A stretch of DNA of 60,000 bases from positions 15,676,485 to 15,736,484 of the forward strand of contig NC_134027.1 of the NCBI RefSeq assembly GCF_964204645.1, given 5' to 3'. The position numbers and the translations under genes were made by a program. The notes below the pieces were generated by a model, which worked only from the letters and a program-made list of their open reading frames with translations, was not told where the DNA came from and ran no database searches. This document shows, piece after piece, positions 1-8,834 of the stretch; the stretch's first letter is position 1, and each line of letters begins with the position of its first letter. Origin of the DNA: Tubulanus polymorphus. Its lineage: Eukaryota > Nemertea > Palaeonemertea > Tubulaniformes > Tubulanidae.

Positions 1-141
1 ATTTATTGTTGTTTCATATTCAAATGTTGTTTCATTAGTAAATGCAATATTTTTCAGATGAGTTATTACATCAAATTTCATTTCTTTCTCACGTTTAAAA
101 TCAAATCCAAAACATATACTCGGTCCAACAGTTATATTCAT
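1..141 (-). pseudogene. 5' end of a small conserved gene of Polinton-like copy A (113-aa family), cut by window edge
   Basis: Reading leftward from an ATG at 141, the first residues (MNITVGPSICFGFDFK) match the start of the 113-aa protein at 27878-28219 of copy B. It sits directly downstream of the minor-capsid-like gene, as in copies B and C. Only the N-terminal third is in the window and the frame drifts, so it is probably decayed. The start has the family's TATATAAATGAA context. Function unknown. Confidence 0.6.
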
Positions 142-157
142 TTATATAATGAAAAAA

Positions 158-908
158 TTACTCTCTAAATCTTATAACTAATTCATATATTACAGGAAAA
201 CTATTCAAATCAATTAAGTATCCATTATGATTCCTAATTTCTAACTTAAAATTGTTAAATTGTGAAATACAGGGCTTAAAATCACATTCAGCTAAATTAT
301 AATTTAATTTTGTTCCAAATTGCTTGACATTTTTTAATGGTAAAATATTCAATAAACTAGAATTACATGTTATATCTTTAGTTGCTTCGAATGTTTTTGA
401 AGCATCAATTAAATTGCAATAAATATAAAAGTGTGTGTAAGGTATTAAGTTTGGTGTAGCATCAACATTTGAATAAATTTTATCTGGTGTAATTCCTAAT
501 AGTTTAGCTATAGGTTTTTTAACTAAAAATTGATATTTTTCATCATTAGTTAACCTTATCTTTATTTTATTAGAACTATCACTTTTTGAAAATCTAATAT
601 CAAATCTGGAATCACTACCTAATTTGTGCAAGGCTTTTCTATTAATTTCTTGAGATAATGTATCTAAATTATATAACCCTGGTTTTAGAAATAGAGGATA
701 CCATTTATTTTTGTTAATAACTGCAAAACTTCGATGATCAATAGTTATCTGATATATAATAAGAAGAATTACATAAACTAATATTTAATAATTTTAAATC
801 TACACAATTCTTAAATTATCTATCTGATTGTACTAGTAAATTATGTGATTTATAATTTGTAAGTCTTCTAGAATCAACAAATATTCTATATTCTTTTAAT
901 TCACCCAT
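158..908 (-). pseudogene. Minor-capsid (penton-like) protein pseudogene, copy A
   Basis: The 157-aa open stretch 158-631 is collinear with the C-terminal two thirds of the 253-aa protein at 27100-27861. The N-terminal part (from an ATG at 908, MGELKEYRIFVDSRRL) is still readable but broken by in-frame stops and frame changes between about 640 and 830. Conserved landmarks include KPIAKLLGI, PYTHFYIYCNLID and GYLIDLNSFPVIYELVIR. The family assignment as a single-jelly-roll minor capsid protein rests on position and on general resemblance to proteins of Polinton-like elements; the pseudogene status is seen directly. Confidence 0.7.
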
Positions 909-976
909 TATTTATAACACAAAAAATTACCTCGAACCATTAAAAATTAATCTTAATAAAATTTTTTCCTAAATAA

Positions 977-1615
977 ATGGATGAGAAGATAGGATGTGAA
1001 ATCTGTGGTGAACTTCAAAGAAAAAGTAATATGGCTCGACATATGAAAAAACATGATGAAAATTATAAACCCCCTAAAATAAACCGTCCGAATTGTAATA
1101 AATTTTTCTCAAGAAATTATGTTAAAAAACATTCAGAGAAGTGTAAAATTAATGACTCAACGGTTAATGTTGATATTAATGAAAGTAATAGTAATTCTGT
1201 TGAAGTTGAATCTGAAATTATTTCGAAAAGACCTTTCTTATTCTATGATAAGAAAAATATAAAAGATCATTTCTGTGAGCATTGTCGAATAAAATATAGC
1301 CCCGAAAATATAGAAGATTTGGAAAATCATCAATTTCGTAAAGCACATATAGATAAAATTTCTAGTAAATTTGAAACATAATTTAATGAAAGAAAAAATA
1401 AAATATTAGAAAAAATAAAATATGAGAAAACGTTACCAGATAATGCAGAAACACTTGAAAAGTTAGAAAAACAATATAATGAATTAGTAAGAAAAAAATA
1501 TTATTGCAAATATTGTAAATTGATTATTACAACAAGTAATTCAAAACTACATAATAGAACAATAAAACATAAAGAAAACGTAAGAAAATACCAAGAACTT
1601 AATGAAGATCTATAG
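977..1615 (+). pseudogene. Multi-zinc-finger protein with one in-frame stop, copy A
   Basis: The first 134 codons hold C2H2-like fingers (CEICGELQRKSNMARHMKKH; a CX3-like RPNCNKFF...H...C unit; CEHC...H...H). The frame stops at TAA 1379-1381 but continues open in the same frame for 77 more codons with a further finger (YYCKYC...H...H) to TAG 1613-1615, so a single nonsense change probably split a roughly 211-aa protein. It lies on the opposite strand to the viral genes around it, in the slot occupied by the OB-fold-like gene in copies B and C. The finger style resembles the N-terminal fingers of the neighbouring PolB. A nucleic-acid-binding role is inferred only. Confidence 0.65.
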
Positions 1616-1789
1616 CCAAGATATGATGCCCACAATAATGCCCACAATGTATTTATGTCTACTTAAGACAAGAAGATTCTGTGATATTTTGTAATGAATG
1701 TGGATGGCAAAAAATGTATGGGGTGATGAAAAAACTAGAGATATTCTTATAGAACCAAAATTAAAAAATGAAAATGAAAAAATGAAAAA
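1616..1789. other. Short AT-rich gap, no gene seen
   Basis: About 170 bp between two plus-strand ORFs. It contains a short duplicated run (two copies of AATGCCCACAAT near 1630-1650) and stacked AAAATGAAAATG units just before 1790. No coding signal is convincing. Confidence 0.5.
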
Positions 1790-2242
1790 ATGAAAATGAT
1801 AGAAAATAAAAATGGTGAAATAACTAAGAAAGATATAATAAAAACAATTATTCTATCAACATGTAACACAAAAGAGAAGAAAATTTATTTATATTTATTA
1901 TTTAACGATTATTATAAAAAACCTAAATTAACAAAAGAAGATATGGAAAATATAAAAGAAACATTCAGAAACACATTAAAATATTATGTGGATAATAAAA
2001 TAACAGATTCAATTAATTATGAATTCTGTTTAAATAAGATTGTAAATTTTTTAAACATCGATATTATAATTCCATTTGATGAATTAACAAACAAAAAGAA
2101 ACAAAGAGAGCTAGATGAAATGTGGAATAATATAGAACTTTATTTAAATGAGAAAAATGAAATAGAAGAACCTAAACAATTAAATAAAAATGAAGAAACC
2201 AGTAGTGATTTCGAGTATGATGATATTGATTATATGTTTTAA
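1790..2242 (+). CDS. Uncharacterised lysine/asparagine-rich 150-aa protein, copy A
   Basis: An intact ORF with no domain I recognise; it is helical and charged, ending in an acidic tail (SSDFEYDDIDYMF). It is convergent with the PolB pseudogene: the two stop codons overlap on the TTAA palindrome at 2239-2242. It has no counterpart in copy B or C, so with the adjacent zinc-finger ORF it forms a lineage-specific cassette. Upstream ATG codons are stacked in repeats around 1765-1795, so the exact start is uncertain. Confidence 0.5.
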   Translation: MKMIENKNGEITKKDIIKTIILSTCNTKEKKIYLYLLFNDYYKKPKLTKEDMENIKETFRNTLKYYVDNKITDSINYEFCLNKIVNFLNIDIIIPFDELTNKKKQRELDEMWNNIELYLNEKNEIEEPKQLNKNEETSSDFEYDDIDYMF

Positions 2243-5020
2243 TGGCCATAAGGTAATGTTTTTATTCCATCACCCAAAATATATCTTTTATCATCAAATG
2301 GATTTAAACTAGTTTTTTCAACTTCAATAATGTACATCTCGTGATCTTCTGATCTTAAACAATTCATTGTGTGTTTCATTACAATTGCGTTATATAAACA
2401 CTTTATATAATCTTGAAATTCTATATGTTTATCAACCACATGCTTTGTTATTCCTTTTAACTTTTTAGCTTCATGATCTTTTGTTCTATAACTATACATT
2501 TTACTTCTTATCCCAACAAATTCAACCATTTCATCACCTCCTAATTCATCTTTAAACTTACCAGGCTGCTTTTTATTATCATTGCAAAATAGTTCATGAT
2601 CTTTTGGATAATTGCTAAAGTCAAAATGATGTTTTAATGTTTTTAAGTCTTTTGTTATGTCATTTGTCTTAATTTTTAGTATGTAACTGTCAGTATTGGC
2701 CGCTATTAATGGAAATCCACAGTTAAATGTTCCATCTTCAGTTGATAAATCATAAACATAATCTGTTGGGTTATATATTTCAAATAAATCTTTAACTTCT
2801 TCAGTTAACTCATTTTCTACATGGCTTAAATTAAAGCAATTTGGTTTAGATTTAATCAATGCAATATTCATATTAAAACCTAATGAACTACATAACACAT
2901 TTAACCCACTTATTGCACATTTTCCTTTCTGAGCTAAAGATATTGTTTTGCGGTTTTTGAAACTTTTTGTTCCCTCTGCTGCGTAGAATCCAATGAAGAA
3001 CCATTTTCTTAAATTATATTTTGCATTTAATACATAATCTGGAACTATCTTTTCTTTTGTTGAAGTATTACTTTTGACTAATGTATGAATATAGAATTCA
3101 TCATTATATTTTATAGCAAAATCTTTAGGATTATTTACATGTATTCTATAACATTGTGATGATTTCATAACATCTATGATTTTAAATGTTTTATGTAAAT
3201 AAACTTCTTCACAATATTTCTTTATTCTTTCTAATAATTTCAAATCTTGATTGCATAAATACCAACAATATTCATTACCCCAAACATATTTATAGACACC
3301 TGCTGAACCATCTCCCATGAAAAATCCTTTGATAAAATATTCTTTTTCTTCTAATGTTTTGGGTTCTATATTATAAATATTATCAATTATTTCATCAAAT
3401 GACATATGATTCATTCTTTGGAAAAATCTTTTATGTAATAATTCATCTCCAATTTTTATATCAGTTGGTTTTATTTCATCACCATTTCGTTTAATTAAAC
3501 TATGATCTTCAGTAAAATCTACAAACCCTAATTTAGTTCTAACTCTATAGATTTTCTTATTTGTTTAATGCCTTATAATATTCTTTAATTTTTTCCATCC
3601 ATTTCTTGTCCAAACATCCATTAATCCATTTATTTGTATTAATTCTTTTTCACCATATGAAATATAAAGTTCATTTTGTTTTGGAATTATTTCTGAAATT
3701 CCTCTAATTAATATTTGGTTATTGTATTTTAATAATATTGGGGTATCAGCTGTTACAGAATCAAAATATAATATTTCAATATGCTTTTCCCCAGAAAGTG
3801 GTTGTAAAACATTTTGATAAAAATCATACATTAATAATTTTGATATTTCTAAAACAGTTGAACTAATGAATATAGGTTTATTAAATTTCATTGACGTTCT
3901 TTTTAATTTTACCGCGGTTAAATAATCTTCAAATCTTTTATTTCCTAAATGTCTAGGACTTGATTGTAAATGTCTCAATCGTTCAGAATTATTTACTAAT
4001 TCAATATCATTTCTATTTCTAATATTTTCACGTGTTTTTCCATAAAACTATTATTCATTAATTTGAAGAAATCTGTTTCAAAATCTGTTTTAGATATGGT
4101 TCTCTGTTGAGTATTAAAATCTATATATTTTTCTAACCACTTCGATTGATTAAATTCAATATATCTATGTACTTTCTTTAATTTCATTCCTTGTTTTAGA
4201 TAAAATTTTAACATTCTATAATGGACAATATAATCGTATTTATTATTTTGAGTAAGTATTAATTTTTCTGTAAAAACATGATCTTTCGGTTTTATTGTGT
4301 CTTTTAAATTCATTAAATATTTTTTCTAATTTCTCTTTTATTTGTGTTTTTGAAATTATTTCTTTAGAGTGTGTTTGAATATTATAATCCATTTTTTCTT
4401 CTGATTTTACAAAACTTACTTTCCCAGAGATACTAATTTTTGGATATTCAACATCTGTAACAAAGTCCATAATTTTTTCCATGATTTCAATAAATTTACT
4501 ATAATCTTCTATTGTTGTACCTTTAAAAAATCTAAATATAATAGCTGCAGGACCAGTTTTAGTACGTAATATTTCTTAAATTTCAATTGTATCTTTTATT
4601 TCTAATGAATCGATATAATTTCTAACATTTTCCATATAAGGTTTATTTGAAATAGATTTAGTTTTTGAAACTGGTTTTTTTACTTGTTGAGGTTTATCAT
4701 CAAAACAATCTGTTCCTAAAACATTATTACTTAAATTTTGTTTGTGTTTTTGCGATTCGAGATGTCTTTTATAGTCCCTTTTTGCTATAAATTCATTACA
4801 AACTTCACATTTTACTTCATCCACATTCATATTTTCTAATTGTTCTTTTCTTTCATTGGAATTTTCTGGAATTTCAAAATCTATAACATTTTTCATATGA
4901 TATGCAGTTTTTTTAATGTCGTGCTTTATGAGATTTATCAATGTATTTTTTACAATATGTACAATAATATTGATTTTCATTAACATCAATTTTTTCTGTG
5001 TGGTACTCACTGTCTCCCAT
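2239..5020 (-). pseudogene. Viral family B DNA polymerase (protein-primed type) pseudogene with an intein, copy A
   Basis: The start at 5020 (MGDSEYH...) opens a C2H2 region, then the frame shifts into 5010-4576 (CEVCNEF...H...H) and 4482-4320. There the reading jumps from the N-terminal region straight to the region before motif B: comparison with copy B (22671-26699) shows an internal deletion of about 2.3 kb that removes the exonuclease domain and polymerase motif A. The remaining pieces (4313-3996, 3978-3565, 3414-2239) cover motif B (FFKLMNNSF, then frameshifted), motif C and the thumb. Motif C is split as YFD | intein | TDSYILK. The C-terminus stops about 25 residues early, at the junction with the foreign plus-strand ORF. 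The polymerase cannot be functional. Confidence 0.9.
2695..3759 (-). other. Intein with LAGLIDADG homing endonuclease, inserted in PolB motif C (YFD/TDS)
   Basis: A 355-codon in-frame insertion relative to copy B PolB. Block A starts with Ser1 (SVTADTPILLKY). Block B has T83 and H86 (GFVDFTEDHSLI). Two LAGLIDADG helices are visible at about residues 142-151 (FIKGFFMGDG, acidic D150) and 254-263 (FFIGFYAAEG, acidic E262). Blocks F/G are VYDLSTEDGTFNCGF...AAN with terminal Asn355, and the +1 extein residue is Thr. The penultimate residue is Ala rather than the usual His, a known tolerated variant in some inteins. The only break is a TAA at 3565-3567 (codon 65); the following 290 codons are open. 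Family knowledge: PolB inteins of large DNA viruses and archaea often occupy this same YxDTDS site. Splicing in the present copy is ruled out by the stop and the ruined host gene. Confidence 0.93.
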
Positions 5021-5093
5021 TTATTAGGAAAAAAAAGTACTTTTAGTCTCGAAAGTCTCGAGTAGCCCCATTGAAAAAATTAACGATTCCACT
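5021..5093. other. Junction between Polinton-like copy A and BEL/Pao remnant
   Basis: Just upstream of the PolB start lies a T-run plus CCTAATAAATGGG start signal (minus strand), then about 50 bp with a small direct repeat (TCTCGA) before BEL/Pao coding sequence begins. No TIR of copy A is recognisable here, so the end of copy A has been lost. Confidence 0.5.
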
Positions 5094-6155
5094 ATGAGTG
5101 TTCGAACTCATGCGATGCTTAAGAGAGAGCTCAACTTGGAAGCCACGAATGTGTTTTTTGGACCGATGGCGGTTTTGCACTACATAAGGAACGATTCAAC
5201 CCAGTTCAAAACGTATGTCGCTAATCGTGTGTCGGTCATTCGCGCGATCTCATATCCGCACGATTGGAGGTTCGTCAGTACAAATTTCAATCCGGCGGAT
5301 ATAGCCTCCAGGGGCATGGATCCCTCGTGTGATGGTGAAACGTGGTTTTATGGCCTGGATTTCTTGAAACATGAGGAAAAAGAATGGCCACGAGAGCCTC
5401 ATCTCATGATACACCCATACAGTGTGAAGATGATCCTGAGTTGAAAAAAGCGGTGTTGTCTTCCTGCGTGGGGGAGGGTTGCAGTTCGACCAGCAAGGTA
5501 GTCGATAAGTTGTTAAACCATTGTTCGGATTGGAGTAAAACCAAACGTCTCACTGGTCGGTTGCTTAAAGTTCGAGATTACTTACGGTTCAAGGCTATGG
5601 AGCGTAAAGGAATAGAAACTGGATTATCAACAACTCTTAAGTATGCTGGAAGTACTGCTAAGTGGAAAACCGAGATAGGTAGTGTTTTGTGGAAGTCTCT
5701 GAAGAATAGGGACTTCATTACGCTTGACAAGTCAACGTTGAATGAAGCAGAATGCATCATTATCAGTTCTAAATTCTTCCACGATGAGTTGGTATTGGTG
5801 AAGGCCGGTAAACCAGTTAAAAAGTCCAGGTCAAATTGATCCGTTCATCGACTCGGGAAGCGGTCTCTTGAGAGTTGGCGGTAGACTCGCTCGTGTCTCG
5901 TTCAATATGAAGCATCCCGTTATCATACCTAAGAAGTCTTGTATCGCTGAAAAGATTATCAGGCATGTTCACGTGAATTTGGTTGGACATCTTGGAAAGA
6001 ATTCAATACTTTCTAAACCGAATGAAGATTATTGGGTTATCAGCGCAAATCGGATAGTGAAGAAGATGCTCATTTCATGTGTTAATTTTCGCAAATATAG
6101 TGGTCTGTTGAATAGCCAAAAGATGGCGAACCCCTGCAGATCGCGTTTCTACTGA
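5094..6155 (+). pseudogene. pol: BEL/Pao retrotransposon pol remnant: RNase H end and integrase zinc-binding region
   Basis: Three overlapping frames (5094-5444, 5384-5839, 5868-6155) carry a continuous BEL/Pao-like protein broken by frameshifts. Landmarks: the RNase H end ILKRELN-like segment with YIRNDSTQFKTYVANRVSVIR and the NPADIASRG motif, then GGRL...HPVIIPKKS and an HHCC-like segment (H...H...YWVI...C). The second Cys pair is damaged (CVNFRKY, where the family has Cys-x-x-Cys). GC content is clearly higher than in the viral DNA to the left. The 5' two thirds of the element are missing. Confidence 0.8.
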
Positions 6156-7068
6156 TCCCCCTTTTTCACATACAGGGGTTGAATATTTTGGGCCCTATGA
6201 AGTCAGGCGTGGCAGATCAAGAGTTAAACGTTATGGTGTAATCTTTACATGTCTTTCTAGTAGAGCTATCCATCTAGAGGTCGCGTCGTCGCTTGATATG
6301 GATTCATGCATCAATGCCATTCGTCGGTTTAGGGCTAGGCGTGGCAAAGTCAAAACAATACGATCAGATAATGGAACCAATCTCGTTGCGGCCGAGAAAG
6401 AACTTCGTAATGAGTTAGATAAGTGGAATCGCAGCATCATGATTGAAAGATTGGCTCAAGAAGGAATTGATTGGCGTTTCAACCCTCCCTCCTCGTCTCA
6501 TTTTGGTGGTTCTTGGGAAAGGCTCATTAGGTCTGTGCGAAAAGTGATGTATCCTTTACTAAAGGAGCAAGTGTTCCACTTAGATGACGAAGGTTTGTGC
6601 ACGTTATTGTGCGAAGTGGAGAACATTTTGAATTCACGACCACTGACTAGAACTTCAAATGATCCATGTGATTTACGTCCTCTTTCACCTAATGACGTTT
6701 TGTTGTTCCATTCTGCTGATTCTTTGCCACCAGTGCTCACCTCTGAAAATTATAACTACGCTAGAAAACGATGGAAGCAGGTCCAATATCTTTCTGACAT
6801 ATTTTGGAAGCAGTGGACCAATGAATATTTGCCTAGCTTGCAACGTCGTGCAAAATGGTGTAAACAGCGTACTAATGTAGCCGTCGGAGACATAGTTATG
6901 TTAATTGAAAGCAACATTCGAGGGTATTGGTTAGTTGGCAGAGTGGTAAAAAAGTTTCCTGATGCGCATGGGCATGTTCAATTCTGCGATGTGAAAACTA
7001 AAAGTTATGTGTTGAGAAGACCGATACACAAGTTATCTTCCATTTTGGAGATGGATATTGATACATGA
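6139..7068 (+). CDS. pol: BEL/Pao integrase core and C-terminal domain (fragment of pol)
   Basis: An open frame running from before the first ATG (6298) to 7068. It contains the integrase core start (HTGVEYFGPYEVRRGRSRVK), the second catalytic Asp in IRSDNGTNL, and the catalytic Glu in FGGSWERLIRSVRK, followed by the conserved BEL C-terminal region (VAVGDIVMLIE...RGYWLVGRVV) that ends near the polypurine tract. The first catalytic Asp appears replaced by Glu (GVEYFGP), which would impair catalysis. Nothing upstream supplies a proper start, so this is the 3' end of a broken polyprotein. Confidence 0.85.
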   Translation, partial: DRVSTDPPFSHTGVEYFGPYEVRRGRSRVKRYGVIFTCLSSRAIHLEVASSLDMDSCINAIRRFRARRGKVKTIRSDNGTNLVAAEKELRNELDKWNRSIMIERLAQEGIDWRFNPPSSSHFGGSWERLIRSVRKVMYPLLKEQVFHLDDEGLCTLLCEVENILNSRPLTRTSNDPCDLRPLSPNDVLLFHSADSLPPVLTSENYNYARKRWKQVQYLSDIFWKQWTNEYLPSLQRRAKWCKQRTNVAVGDIVMLIESNIRGYWLVGRVVKKFPDAHGHVQFCDVKTKSYVLRRPIHKLSSILEMDIDT

Positions 7069-7217
7069 GATAATATTTGAGGTTGTCAGATGTAATACAA
7101 GTAACAGTCTTCTTGATTCATAATCTTTAATATGCTACTGTAATTGTATATCTTATTAGTATAGTATTATTGTTATTAGTTTAGTATTATTTCGGTGCCC
7201 GAAATAGGGGCCGGGTA

Positions 7218-7666
7218 TGTTAGGTTGTGTAGTTTCTTTTATTAAGGACTGGCGATTCTACCTGTTTTGTGTGTATGGTATTTACGTAAGCTTCATTGAT
7301 TTTGTTAGGATAAGGATACACTTGGTCAGTTTTTGTATAGGTTAGCTTGTATATCTGTGTAGGTGGGGTTTTGTATAAGTCTAGCTTGTATGTGGACATG
7401 ATGTAGACTCATATCATGTGGGCATAAATTTTGTAAGAAAATCATTACATTAATATAATGTTATTCAAAGTCGTTATTTCACTAGAATTATTAATTAATG
7501 TATTCAAATTTTGTTACGTTTCTAACTAAGTTTGGACTTGTTGTATTTTTGTAGTGAATCGTCGTTATCGTCGTCATTGAGTCCTCATTAAAGAGATATA
7601 TTATACCGTGAATTCAGTTGCGTCGTTTTTCATGTGTTGCGTTATTCGTTGGATGAGGACATTACA
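7218..7666 (+). repeat. Probable 3' LTR of the BEL/Pao element
   Basis: Starts TGTTAGGTTG right after a purine-rich tract (AATAGGGGCCGGGTA, 7204-7217) and ends ...GGACATTACA, the TGT...ACA pattern typical of BEL/Pao LTRs. It follows the pol stop by 150 bp. No second LTR is in the window, so the borders are not confirmed. Confidence 0.5.
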
Positions 7667-8497
7667 AATGGACGCATTCTATTTATGCTGATTTTAGTCT
7701 GCAGTGGTTTATAACGTTTCACCTTACAACAGTAGATGACCACCGATAACGAACCGAAATAAATTTGATGAGAGCACTCTCAAAATTCATCCGTCACCCA
7801 CAAGGAAGTTGGACCTCAGTGACTCCGGAAGTAATCTCTTCTCATGGAATCCAGAGCATTATGACGCAATGCCGGATAATTTAGTGTTTTAGATGCAACC
7901 TGAATGATGACGGCGGTTATAAATGCCGATTCCTAAGATGTTATTGACCTTATCAATAACTAAGAGAATGGAACTAGGCAGGAGTTCCTTTGTTATCTCT
8001 AAGAAAAATAAGTTGTTTAATAACGACAGTATTAATGTTGGTGAGTCTAGTGGATAGTCTGCTGGTCCAACTTGGCGTCTAACTTTATGTACGGCGATGT
8101 CAAAGCCGAGCGTTCTTCTTAATTCTTAAATCTTAGTGTCACAGACATTCATAAATGACATTTGGTGAGTAGTCTCTTGTTTTCTGGAACGACAGTCCAG
8201 CCTGTGGCGCCCTCTCAGTTATGTTCTGGTTGTGGGTTTGATGTGGGTCATTCATCGTATATGATTCCGCGAATGGCGGTAACATACTTGGTTAATGAAT
8301 AAATATTTGATAGTTATTATAAAATATTGTGTTTGTCGCAGGTTGGTGGAGAGGCGAGGAAGGAACTCATTTTTACTGGTGATTGAAGCCAAAGGCCAAG
8401 GTTGTACACTTCCAACAAAGCTGCTGCAACGAGGAACAAGCGAATCGTCGGATTGTCGAATCGATACTACAACGTGTGCGACCCCTGATTACCCCTC
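7667..8497. other. Non-coding flank, no gene recognised
   Basis: About 830 bp between the BEL LTR and the Gmr1-like 5' LTR. Short ORFs overlap the region near 8295-8497 but show no family signature. This is the target site of the Gmr1-like insertion. Confidence 0.4.
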
Positions 8498-8746
8498 TGT
8501 TACGTATTCGATGTTTGTCTAGCATCACTGGTTTTCAAGTTCCTATTTCGTCATGTCAGTGTTCATTGTGAATATTGTAAGCTTTAATCTCTGTCTGTAT
8601 TCTTCTATTGTTGTTTCCTGTATATATATGTTCGTACTGTTGATATTCAGCAGTTCAGTTGAGTTCTGTTTAATAAAGCAGTTGGTGTTATGTAGATGGC
8701 AGTCTTCCGAGTTGTGTTTGTAGTTTGGCTTTTTCTGGCCGTAACA
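8498..8746 (+). repeat. 5' LTR of Gmr1-like element
   Basis: Begins TGTTACGTATTCG and ends CCGTAACA; identical to 13480-13728 apart from one base. It contains a short TATATATA stretch and an AATAAA-type signal near its 3' third (TTTAATAAAGCAG), consistent with promoter and polyadenylation functions. Confidence 0.95.
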
Positions 8747-8751
8747 GAAAT

Positions 8752-8768
8752 TGGGGGCTCGTCCGGGA
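8752..8768 (+). promoter_or_regulatory. Primer binding site complementary to tRNA-Pro
   Basis: TGGGGGCTCGTCCGGGA starts 5 nt after the 5' LTR. This 17-mer is the classic proline tRNA 3'-end complement also used by many vertebrate gammaretroviruses, so minus-strand synthesis is probably primed by tRNA-Pro. Confidence 0.85.
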
Positions 8769-8834
8769 GACCTTGCCGTTTCGTTCTGCAATTGGAAGAT
8801 TCGTACATTTTGAACTGCTTTTTGTCGTCGACGA

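Noticed and set aside
5578-5760. Minus-strand ORF inside the BEL/Pao remnant
   Set aside because: Shadow of the pol reading frame; no domain and no start signal.
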